From positions 224,002 through 288,001 of the forward strand of contig NZ_RCUV01000001.1 of the NCBI RefSeq assembly GCF_003667545.1: a stretch of DNA of 64,000 nt, read 5' to 3'. The position numbers and the translations under genes were made by a program. The notes under the pieces were generated by a model. That model ran no database searches. It was not told where the DNA came from and saw only the letters and a list, made by a program, of their open reading frames with translations. Shown in pieces: positions 10,198 through 19,500 of the stretch (position 1 is its first letter; each line of letters opens with the position of its first letter). This DNA comes from Mycetocola manganoxydans. Its GTDB lineage: Bacteria; Actinomycetota; Actinomycetes; Actinomycetales; Microbacteriaceae.

Positions 10198-11832
10198 TCA
10201 GCCGCGCGCCGCTGCGCGCGCCTCGGCCGGAGTCGAGGCGTCGAGGACCCTCACCGCGAGCGCTTTCGCGTGCTCGAGAGTGTGCTGGCGCAGTTCGGTG
10301 CGCACATCCGCGAGCGCTGACGGCGCCATAGACAGACTCGTTGCCCCGAGTCCGACGAGCACAACAGCGAGGAGTGGATCCGCTGCCGCTTCGCCGCACA
10401 CGCCGACAGCTCGCCCGGACTGGGTTCCCGCTTTGCCGATGAGCTGGATGAGTCGCAAAACGGCAGGGTGCCAGGGATCCTGATAGGAGGCGACGGTCCC
10501 GAGCTGGCGGTCGGCCGCGAGTGCGTACTGGGTGAGATCGTTGGTGCCGATCGAGACGAAGTCCGCGATTCCGAGGACCTGCCCTGCCATCAACGCGCAG
10601 GAGGGGACCTCCGCCATGACTCCGGCGACCGGGATGCCGTGCGAGCGGGCGAGAGTGACGAAGTATTCCGTTTCGGCCGCGTCTGCGACCATCGGCGCCA
10701 TCACCCCGACCTCGGCGTCGGTCTCGGCGGCCGCCGCGGCGATCGCCGTCAGTTGGTCCCGAAGGATGTGTTCGTGCGCACGGGTCGCCCTGAGTCCGCG
10801 CATCCCGAGGGCCGGGTTGTCCTCGTGTCCGGTGGTAAGGAAGGCGAGCGGCTTGTCAGAACCGGCATCGAGTGTGCGCACGAGGACCCTCTTGCCGCCG
10901 AACGCCGCGAAGACCGTACGGTAGTGCTCCTGTTGTTCGGCGACGGTCGGTGCTGATTCCGCGCCGAGGAAGAGGAACTCGGTGCGGAACAACCCGACCC
11001 CTTCGGCTCCGCACAGCAGCGCATCTGCGATGTCCGAAGGACGGCCGATGTTGGCGAGGAGTGGGATGGCTGTGCCGTCCGCGAGTTTTCCTGGACCGGT
11101 CGGAGCCGCAACCCGGCGCGCGGCGAGCCGGCGCTCAGCGGCGGCGATGTCGTCAGGCGACGGGTCGACGGTCACCGTTCCGTCCGATGCGTCGAGAAGT
11201 ACCGACGTCTCGTCTGCGAGCGTCGCGGCATCCGTCACCCCGACGACGGCGACGATGGCCTTTGAGCGGGCGAGGATCGCGGTGTGCGACGTCGGCCCTC
11301 CCCCGATGGTGATGAGCCCGAGTACTTTCGTGATGTCGAGCGACGCTGTGTCTGCGGGCGCGAGGTCGTGGGCGATGAGGACGAACGGATGGTCCACCTC
11401 TGGCACTCCCGGGGCAGCAACGCCGCGCAGCCGGGCGATCGCGCGCTGGGCGACGTCGCCGAGGTCGGCCGCGCGTTCCGCCATGTACCCGCCCATCGAG
11501 ATGAGCATCTGCTGGAAACCGTGAAAGGCTTCGAAGACGGCACGTTCCGCCGTGCGGCCCGTCGAGATCCGCGATCGGATGTCGTCGAGTAACGCCGGGT
11601 CCTGGGCCATCATCGACTGGGCGTCGAGAACGCCCTTCGCCTCGCCCCCGGCGCGGTCTGCCCGCTCCGAAAGATCGACCGCCACGGCCTGCAGCGCAGA
11701 GACCGCGCGGGAGAACTCCGTCTCGGCGTCGGCGTCGCGATGTTCGGTCCCCGGCTCAGGGATGGGGTCCGGCATGCGGACCACCGGGCCGTGCGCGATG
11801 CCACGCCCAACTCCGACTCCCTGTAACCGCAT
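10198..11832 (-). CDS. ptsI: Phosphoenolpyruvate-protein phosphotransferase (PTS enzyme I)
   Basis: Enzyme I takes phosphate from PEP and passes it to HPr, the first step of PTS sugar uptake in the cytoplasm. The 544-residue product has the phospho-histidine motif GGGPTSHTAILARS, the PEP-site segments LFRTEFLFL and RTLDAGSDKPL, and FVSIGTNDLTQYALAADR near the catalytic Cys (VGVCGEAA). The start at 11832 (MRLQGVGVGRGIAHG) is set by an ideal GGAAGGAGT; extension further upstream reads into the neighbouring gene. No HPr or EII gene is in the window. Confidence 0.95.
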   Translation of the reverse strand: MRLQGVGVGRGIAHGPVVRMPDPIPEPGTEHRDADAETEFSRAVSALQAVAVDLSERADRAGGEAKGVLDAQSMMAQDPALLDDIRSRISTGRTAERAVFEAFHGFQQMLISMGGYMAERAADLGDVAQRAIARLRGVAAPGVPEVDHPFVLIAHDLAPADTASLDITKVLGLITIGGGPTSHTAILARSKAIVAVVGVTDAATLADETSVLLDASDGTVTVDPSPDDIAAAERRLAARRVAAPTGPGKLADGTAIPLLANIGRPSDIADALLCGAEGVGLFRTEFLFLGAESAPTVAEQQEHYRTVFAAFGGKRVLVRTLDAGSDKPLAFLTTGHEDNPALGMRGLRATRAHEHILRDQLTAIAAAAAETDAEVGVMAPMVADAAETEYFVTLARSHGIPVAGVMAEVPSCALMAGQVLGIADFVSIGTNDLTQYALAADRQLGTVASYQDPWHPAVLRLIQLIGKAGTQSGRAVGVCGEAAADPLLAVVLVGLGATSLSMAPSALADVRTELRQHTLEHAKALAVRVLDASTPAEARAAARG

Positions 11833-11884
11833 GGGACTCCTTCCGGATCTCCTCGACCTTATCGCGGGCGCCCGCTTCCGGAGG

Positions 11885-14164
11885 TCAGCGCCGCCGCGTC
11901 CGCAGGGATCGCAGCGAACTGGCGGCACGGAACCGTTCTCGTCTCGTACGGCCCGTTCCGAGCGACCTTCTGAGATCCTCGACAGCAGCCCAGACCCGGT
12001 CGGCATCCTCGTGGCTGGGGCGCTCGGTCGAGAAGGTGGCACGGTCGGCAACGGATGCCAGAGCAATGGCCCGCTTACCGCCCACGGCAGCGGCGACCTC
12101 CCGACGCGTGGACGACGGCGGCGCTTCCAGCCCGTAGTCGAGCGCGGTGTCCTCGAACTCCTGCCAGCCACCCCGGATCCGGTCGGCGGGGTGCACCCGC
12201 TTGCGCCGCAGCGCCCTGCGCCGAAGCTTGGCGGCGATCACGGCGAGGAACGGCCCAGCGATGACGGCGACCAGCAGCAGGATCCCGCCCGCGACCTGGG
12301 CAATCCGGAGGAGCGTCGCCAGGAACGGATTCAGCGACTCCTCCTCGGTCTGTTCGCTCTCGGTCGGCGGAGACTGCTCGATCTCTTCATCCTCGTCCTC
12401 GACGGGCGGTTGGACGATCGCGGGTGGACGCGCGACGAGCTGCGGCTCTTCCGGTTCTTCCTCGGGGATGTCCCGGACGGCAGGCACGGGGTCGGCTGTC
12501 CACCAGCGACCCGATGAATCCTGTACTTCGATCCATGCGCTGATGTCCTCTCCCGTGAGCGTGACGGAGCTCGCCGGCCCCTGGTCCGTAGCGAGGAAAC
12601 CGACGACGACACGGGCGGGGAATCCGAGCTCGCGCGCCATCAGTGCGGCGGCGACAGCGTACTGCTCCGCATCTCCGACCATCGGTTTCGCGGTGAGCAG
12701 CTCGTCGATCCGGTCGATTCCATGGCCTGATCTGCTGGCGGGTTCGTCCTCTTCGAGCCCGTGACTGATGTATCCCTCGGTTTTCAACCCGTCGAGCATG
12801 GCGACGAGCCGGGCGCCGTCACCCGAAACCCCTTCGGTCCACGTCTCCAGACGGTCGGTGAGGGATTGAGGGACGTCGTCGAACCGCGGCAACTCGGCGG
12901 TCCCTGGCCGGAGCTCCCTGAGGGCCGCATCCGACGGAGTGGGGGTGTCGACCGAATCGAGCCGATAGCCGTCTCCCGCGGCCAGCCCGCCGACGACCGC
13001 GCCCGTCCCCGTCACGTCGTTGTAGAAGAACGATGCTGTGAGCGCGTCGCTGTTCGCGCCGCTGAACCGGATCTCCGCAAGCTGGCCCGCTCCCGGCAAC
13101 CAGATCCCCGAGTAACCCGAGATCGAGACGGTCATCGACACACGTTCTCCGAGGGCCGCCTGCTCCAGCCGGTACGGGACGCGCACGAAGGTGCCTGACG
13201 CGCTTGAGGCATCCGGCGTTCCCACGCTGTAGACGACTCCGTCATAGCTGTCGAGGGTCGCCAGCCGCACTCTCCTGTCCTGGGGCAGACCGGTGACGGT
13301 CAGGAGCGGCTCGTTGACAAGATCCGATCGCAGGAAACGCCGGAACGCCGACAGTGGGCTGGGGTAGTCCCTCGGATTGAAGGCCTGCTCGATTCGAGTC
13401 CGGAGTACGTCCCTGTCCGACGAAGGGGGAAGAGCGGATGCCAGTACGGCGCCGCCGCTCACGGCGATGGCCAGAATGATGACCGAACTCACCGTGCCGA
13501 CGACGGCGGCCCGGCGGCGTTCCCGCCGTGACGGGCTGACGCTGGCGACAGCCACGGCGTGTTGGCGGAGGAGCGCCCGGTGCCGAAAGCCCCGCAGCCA
13601 GATCAGCCAGCCAAGCAGCAGAACGAGAAGACTCAGCCCGATCGCGAGCGGGAACCAGGATTCCTCGCGGCCGAAGGCAATGCCGATCACGAGCAGCAGG
13701 ATCGGGGCGAGAACGGCGACTTCCCCCCGGCTCACCCGCAGGGCGAGTGAAATCGTCAGCGTCGTGGTGCCGAGAATCGCGAGGAACGCCGGGATCAGGA
13801 GACCCTGGTAGGTGCCCACCGGAGCGAGGATGGTCACCAGCTCTTTCCAGTCTTCCGCCGTGCCCCTGACGAGGTCGAGGAACGCCTGCGGCTGCGGAAG
13901 GATACCGGGGCCCATCCGCTCCGGCATGGTCAGCGGGACACCGGCGGCGAGATACACGATGATCGCGAGGAAGATGACCAGGACTCCGTGGAGCCGGAAC
14001 AGCCATCCGGTGAGCGCCACCAGGGTGCCGAGGACTATTCCGCCGATCAACACGAGCACGAATTGCGGCGTCTGGTACACCGGCCACCAGACGCTTGCAG
14101 CGACGGCGACCGATGCGACGGCGAAGAGCACCGACACGAGGACCGGAATGGGCCGCCGGGTCAC
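11885..14164 (-). CDS. TgpA-like membrane protein with degenerate transglutaminase domain
   Basis: The 759-residue protein has the TgpA architecture: about six N-terminal helices (residues 8-200), a further helix near 225-245, a long extracytoplasmic region, a transglutaminase-like core (about 480-565), an acidic Pro/Glu linker, another helix (about 625-655) and a cytoplasmic DUF4129-like tail. The core fold is recognisable (EQYAVAAALMARELGFPARV), but the expected catalytic Cys is Ala499 and the His position in DISAWIEVQ is Ser542; only Asp558 (WTADPVP) remains. It is probably a non-enzymatic binding or scaffold domain. It starts with GTG overlapping the DUF58 gene stop by four bases. Confidence 0.85.
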   Translation of the reverse strand: MTRRPIPVLVSVLFAVASVAVAASVWWPVYQTPQFVLVLIGGIVLGTLVALTGWLFRLHGVLVIFLAIIVYLAAGVPLTMPERMGPGILPQPQAFLDLVRGTAEDWKELVTILAPVGTYQGLLIPAFLAILGTTTLTISLALRVSRGEVAVLAPILLLVIGIAFGREESWFPLAIGLSLLVLLLGWLIWLRGFRHRALLRQHAVAVASVSPSRRERRRAAVVGTVSSVIILAIAVSGGAVLASALPPSSDRDVLRTRIEQAFNPRDYPSPLSAFRRFLRSDLVNEPLLTVTGLPQDRRVRLATLDSYDGVVYSVGTPDASSASGTFVRVPYRLEQAALGERVSMTVSISGYSGIWLPGAGQLAEIRFSGANSDALTASFFYNDVTGTGAVVGGLAAGDGYRLDSVDTPTPSDAALRELRPGTAELPRFDDVPQSLTDRLETWTEGVSGDGARLVAMLDGLKTEGYISHGLEEDEPASRSGHGIDRIDELLTAKPMVGDAEQYAVAAALMARELGFPARVVVGFLATDQGPASSVTLTGEDISAWIEVQDSSGRWWTADPVPAVRDIPEEEPEEPQLVARPPAIVQPPVEDEDEEIEQSPPTESEQTEEESLNPFLATLLRIAQVAGGILLLVAVIAGPFLAVIAAKLRRRALRRKRVHPADRIRGGWQEFEDTALDYGLEAPPSSTRREVAAAVGGKRAIALASVADRATFSTERPSHEDADRVWAAVEDLRRSLGTGRTRRERFRAASSLRSLRTRRR

Positions 14165-15561
14165 GCCGTCGCCCTCGCCATCGACTGCTGGAGGTCCTCG
14201 AGATATCCAATGGTGAGCACGGTCAGTTCCCCCGCGTGGCGAGTACGGGGTACGACGTCAGGGTCGCAGATGATCGCGATGACGTGAACCCCGACGGGAA
14301 AGTGCCTGGCCGCCTGACGCAGGGTGGAAATCGACACCGCAGCACCGCAGACGAGGAAGGCGAGGGAGACGCCGGAGATGGATGCCGACGCGACGCGCGC
14401 GAGGTCGGCGAGAGGGAGGGCGGTCTCGGACCGGTCGACGCCGCTGAGATCATCGAGAAGCCGGGACCCTGTCACCGCGGCGAACTTCTTCACGGCGAGA
14501 AGTCGTTTCTTCGCGAAGTCGGGGGTGGACTCGCTGGCGACAACGGAGATGGTCCGTCCGTCGCGGATGGCTCGGACGCCGAGGGAACCGACGACGCTGA
14601 CGGCCATCTCGAAGTCGTCATCGCCCGCATAGTCTTCCTCGGCGAGACTGAGCCCGATCATCAGGTGGCTTCGTCGAGTCTCCTCGAACTGCCGGACCAT
14701 GTACTGACCGGTCTTCGCGGTGCTCTTCCAGTGGATGCTGCGAAGCTCATCGCCGGGGCTGTACTCGCGCAGCGCGTGGAACGAAACGTCGCTCGACGTC
14801 AGGTCGCGGGTCGGTGTCCCCTCGAGGTCGCGGACGAACCCCATGCTGAGGCTCGGGACGGAGATGGTGCGAGGGTGAACGAACAGGTCGATCTGCTCCT
14901 CCCACTGCCGTTCTCGCCGAACGAGGCCGATCGGGTCGGCGCGTACAGCCCGGACGGGGCCGACGGGAATGACCCCGCGGTGCAGCGCGGGAACCGAGAA
15001 CAGGTCCTCGTACCGGCCTGACGGGGTAAGCACCGGGACCTGGAAATCGGCGAGCCCCTCCCCCACCGGCACTTCGATCCTGGTGCCGGCGAGGAGCCGC
15101 CTCGTCGGATTCGTCACGGTGAGTTGCCCCACCGCACTTTCTCCGGTGACCACGCGGTTCACGGGGACCGAGAGCGAGGCGTCATGCGAGGTGCGACCGA
15201 TGAGGAAGGCGGCGGCGGTGACGATCACGAGCAGCCCGGCCCAGCCGATGGCGACGAGTTCTTCCCACCCCAGTCCGTAGCCGAGCAGGAACGCGAAAGC
15301 GACGGCGCACCCGATCGCCCAGCCCAGCGGGGTGACGACAGCGGTTACCGCCGCCCACGCGCGACGCACAGTGCGTCGCATCCGTCGCCACGACCTCACC
15401 AGGGCGACAACGACATCGGCAAGGACTCCCTCCCGTGAGCCGACCAGCCGGGTCCTCGCATTCACGATCTGGGTTTCGCCCAGAACGGTCGGAGCGTCAG
15501 CGCGGGAGAGGCGAGAACCGTTTCTCCGCGTGGCCGCTCCTCGGTCGCTCTTCTTGACCAT
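14161..15561 (-). CDS. DUF58 domain-containing protein
   Basis: This 466-residue protein has two adjacent transmembrane helices (about residues 75-120) and a cytoplasmic DUF58 domain with the diagnostic LREYSPGDELRSIHWKSTAKTG and a von Willebrand A-like fold downstream. DUF58 proteins are almost always encoded beside MoxR ATPases and transglutaminase-like proteins, as here, and are thought to act together in assembling or activating envelope complexes. The gene starts 6 bases after the MoxR stop and overlaps the next gene, so the three are probably translated together. Confidence 0.9.
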   Translation of the reverse strand: MVKKSDRGAATRRNGSRLSRADAPTVLGETQIVNARTRLVGSREGVLADVVVALVRSWRRMRRTVRRAWAAVTAVVTPLGWAIGCAVAFAFLLGYGLGWEELVAIGWAGLLVIVTAAAFLIGRTSHDASLSVPVNRVVTGESAVGQLTVTNPTRRLLAGTRIEVPVGEGLADFQVPVLTPSGRYEDLFSVPALHRGVIPVGPVRAVRADPIGLVRRERQWEEQIDLFVHPRTISVPSLSMGFVRDLEGTPTRDLTSSDVSFHALREYSPGDELRSIHWKSTAKTGQYMVRQFEETRRSHLMIGLSLAEEDYAGDDDFEMAVSVVGSLGVRAIRDGRTISVVASESTPDFAKKRLLAVKKFAAVTGSRLLDDLSGVDRSETALPLADLARVASASISGVSLAFLVCGAAVSISTLRQAARHFPVGVHVIAIICDPDVVPRTRHAGELTVLTIGYLEDLQQSMARATA

Positions 15562-15567
15562 CGCGGC

Positions 15568-16536
15568 CTAGGCCACCTGGCTGTCGCTCGGCGGCGGGGT
15601 GTCGATGAGCACCTGAGCGATGACGTTCGACGGATTCACGCCGTCGAACTCTGCTTCGGGGTCGAGGATGAGGCGGTGGGAGAGCACGGTGTCTGCGAGC
15701 GCCTTCACGTCGTCGGGGATGACGAAGGAACGGCCCGAGACAGCGGCAAGCGTCTTGGCACTACGGATGAGAGCGAGGGCGCCGCGAACGCTGGCACCCA
15801 GACGGATCTCCGACGCCGTCCTGGTCCCCTCGATGATGCGGGCGACGTAATCGTTGATCGACGCGTCGACATGCACCGTCGTCGCCAGTCGGGTCATTTC
15901 GGTGATCGTCGCAGCGGATGCCACGGGGCTGAGCACTCCGTCACCGGCGGCATCCGACCCCTCGAGGATCCGGATCGTCGACTGGTGATCCGGATACCCG
16001 ATCGACGTTTTCATGAGGAAGCGGTCGAGCTGAGCCTCCGGGAGCCGGTACGTACCGGCCTGCTCGATCGGGTTCTGCGTTGCGATCACCATGAACGGGG
16101 AGCTCACCGGGTGGGTCACACCGTCGACGGTGACGTGCTGCTCTTCCATGACCTCGAGAAGCGCGGACTGGGTCTTCGGACTGGCGCGGTTGATCTCGTC
16201 GGCGAGGACGATGTTGGAGAAGATCGGGCCGCGGTGGAACGCGAATTCGCCACTGCGCTGGTCATAGATGCTCACGCCGGTGATGTCGCCTGGCAGGAGA
16301 TCGGGGGTGAACTGCACCCGGTTCGAGGTTCCGGCGATGCTCTCCGCCATCGCGCGAGCCAGGGACGTCTTGCCTGTCCCAGGAACGTCTTCGAGGAGCA
16401 GATGCCCGCGGCTGAGCAGGGCGGTGAACGACAGCCGGATGACATGGCTCTTGCCGAGGAGGACCTGCTCGACGTTCTCGACGAGCTGGTCGCAGACCCC
16501 GGCGAACCAGGTCGCCTGTTCGGGCGTCATCGTCAT
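15568..16536 (-). CDS. MoxR family AAA+ ATPase
   Basis: The 322-residue AAA+ chaperone has Walker A EDVPGTGKTSLAR (around residue 55), Walker B IVLADEINRASPKTQSALLE and sensor 1 FMVIATQNPIEQAGTYRLPEAQ, all hallmarks of MoxR. The family remodels or activates partner proteins, usually a co-encoded vWA/DUF58 protein. I prefer ATG 16536, which follows GGAGAGG by 8 bases. ATG 16590, overlapping the stop of the giant upstream gene as ATGA, is the alternative and would add 18 residues and tight coupling. Confidence 0.93.
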   Translation of the reverse strand: MTMTPEQATWFAGVCDQLVENVEQVLLGKSHVIRLSFTALLSRGHLLLEDVPGTGKTSLARAMAESIAGTSNRVQFTPDLLPGDITGVSIYDQRSGEFAFHRGPIFSNIVLADEINRASPKTQSALLEVMEEQHVTVDGVTHPVSSPFMVIATQNPIEQAGTYRLPEAQLDRFLMKTSIGYPDHQSTIRILEGSDAAGDGVLSPVASAATITEMTRLATTVHVDASINDYVARIIEGTRTASEIRLGASVRGALALIRSAKTLAAVSGRSFVIPDDVKALADTVLSHRLILDPEAEFDGVNPSNVIAQVLIDTPPPSDSQVA

Positions 16537-16586
16537 CTGGCGGGCCTCTCCCGGTTCGGTTCGTTGGGTTGCGGGTGCAAAGACCA

Positions 16587-19500
16587 TCATGGCGTGAAAT
16601 ACCTCGTGGTGAATGTCTCCCCGTTCACGGTGACCGTGACGTTCAACCAGGCCTGGCCGTCGGCAGGCGGAGCGCTCAGGATGCAGGAGTTGGTTCCGGC
16701 GGTTCCCTCGATGGTCGCGTCGTTGACGGCGCCACAGGAGTAGCTGGCGGCGTATGCACCGTTCGGTGGATTGCCGGTCCAGGTCCAGGTGGCGGTATCG
16801 CCCGAGTAGCTCCGGCCCTCCGGAATCAGCGTGATCGACGGCGCAGGCGCCGTCCTGTCGAGAGCCGAACCGGAGAGTCGGAGGTCTCCGTACTGGCTCA
16901 CGGCCCTCACCTCGAACGACACGGGCTGTCCGAACGGCGCACCGAGGATCTGTCTGGGGTAACCCGACCCGCTGAAAGGCTGCCATTCCCCTCCTGGTGA
17001 GCGAATTTCATAGCTATAGCCGCCCGGATTCACCGCGGAGACGAAGTAGTCGCGAACGGTTTCTGTGGAGTCCGTCCATTGCATAGCGCCAACAATGTCG
17101 GTCACGGGTGGAGGTGTGGGCCGGAGAGTGGCGCTGACCGTCTCGGTCGCGACGCATCCGGCCTTGTTGAATCCCCAGACAACGAAGCGGTAGGAACCGT
17201 CAGCTGCGGTGAGATCCGTGAAGGTCGTGCTGGTGGTAGCTGCCCCCAGCTCGCGGGGGCCTCCGATCCCACCGCCCGGCGGAGAAGGCGAACCGGGCGC
17301 GGGGGACGACACGGTGCACGGGGTCGGGGTGGCGTCCGGTGCGAGCATCTGTACGTAGTAGCCGCCGATGGCATCCCCGTTGCCGCTGAATGGCTCCCAG
17401 CTGACCGTCGCTGTCCCTCCCGTCGAATCGGCATTCACGGAGATTCCACCGGCGCGGGGCTGTCCGTACGGAGTTCCCGAACCAGACGAGGAATTCCACG
17501 TCGACAACGCGGGGTACGAGTCGTTCCGGGCGGACACCGTGAACGGCACCGGGTTGCCGTTTGCCAGGCCCGTGACCTCTGTCGAGCAGCGCGACGCAGA
17601 GCAGTTGCCGGCGAGAACAGTGACCGGCGCTCCCCCGCCCACGGTCACGACATACGATTTCACCGAGCTTCCCCGCTGCGGGGTGACGGTGTCCCAGCCG
17701 ATGCGGAGTCCGCCGTCGAGCGGCGCCGCCGTCAGCCCGCCCGGAGCTGCCGGCACGACATCGGACCACACCGGGTCCACAAGTCGCTGCGGGTCCGACG
17801 CCCCGACCGCGTTGACAGCCGACACCTGCGCCCGCACCGCGTTGTCACGCCCGTTGCCGGGTGTTCCGACCTCGCACGTGGTTGCCGAGCACACCGTGGT
17901 GCCGAGCGATTCCCCGGAGCCTGCACGGAAAAGTTCGACGTTGAAGCCGGTAAGCGGTGAATTGTTCGACGCGCCCGGTTCCCACGCCAGGGTCACGGTG
18001 CGGTGACCGAATCCGGTCATCCGCACATTCGTGACGGGCTCAGGCCGATCCTGGACCGAGATCCGGACCGTGCCCCACGCGAATCGCGACGGATCGTCCG
18101 TGGCATCCGCAACCTGGTACTGCAGCGTCGCGTCCGTTGGCGCGGCGTCCGCGGCGACGCTCACGCTCAACCGGCTGTTGTCGGCGCTCGGCGAGACGAC
18201 GACTCCGGCGGGCAATGCGCCACCCAGCCCCTGGACCGCGACAACCCGGAGCGGCGTCGACGGGAACGGGTTCGTCGCCGCGTCGTTCTCGAGGACGTCG
18301 ATCACCTCGGTCGTCCCGCGCTGCACGACCGCCGAATCCGCTGCTGGCACGGCAATCGGTCGCGTCGATGGTGTCACATCCAAAACGAGGCGCCCTGCTT
18401 CGCCCTCGTTCACGGCATCCCGAACGCCGATGAGGATGCCCGTCTTCGCCCCGACGGCGATGGACGGGTCAGCCGTCAGCTCGAGCTTCTGACCGGAGAT
18501 CGACGCGCTGAAGCCCTCGGGTCTCGGATCGAGGATCGAGTAGCTGAGCTCGTCCAGGTCATCGGCGTACGGGTAGGTGGTCAGCCTCGACAACTCGATC
18601 GTCTTCTTCTCGCCGGGCTGGAACTCGAGAACCCCACCGGCAAAAACGGGGGGCTGGTTCTCGCGCGGCGTGACGTCGAGCGGCAGAACGATGGTCGCGA
18701 TGCGCCCGGCAGGATCGGTCGCGCTCGACCCGTCGGTCACCTCGAACGAGATCGACGCCGGGCCGAAGTAGCGCTCAGCGCTCGTGTAGCGGATGGTGTC
18801 GTCATCGACCACGAGGTCTGCTCCGTTGGCGTGTGAGGCACGGACCTTCGCGGCATCGGTCAGTCGGACGCTCTTGCGGCCGACGGCCAGGACGTAATCG
18901 TTGATGTCGATGGTGACCGCCTCGCCGCTCACCACTGAGATCGGCTTGGTGCCCGGCCGCAGCTGCGGCAGCGCGTCGTCGAGCCCCGGAACCCAGATGA
19001 ACGCGATCGCGCTGATGCTCGCGTCATCCGGACGACTCACCTGGAACGGAATGATCTGCGATCGAGCGGCGACCGGCACACGCACCCGTTTGCTGTCGAG
19101 CACTTCGGCGCCGCTGTTCTCCCTCGGCAGCGAGACGTCGAGCCGCGACACGGATCCTTCGGCGAAGAAGACGCGCGACAGGACATTCACGTCGACGCTC
19201 GACCGCTCGAGGATGTCATCGAGAGTGAGGACGATGTCACCGGGGACAGGGCGGGCAAGCGGAGCGTCATCGCGAGTGATGACCGTGAGGAAACTCGTCG
19301 ACGTGTTGCCCCACTTGTTCTCGATCTCGTAGACGAACCCGAATCGCCCCTCGCCCTCCGGCACGCTCACCCGCACGAGATCCCCATCGACCTCTGCTGT
19401 CGCCCCCTCCGACATCGGGTCGACGGATGTCACGGACAGTTCCCCTCCGTCCGGGTCCGAGTCGTTGAGGAGAACCTGTACGGCAATGGTCCGGTCCGGT

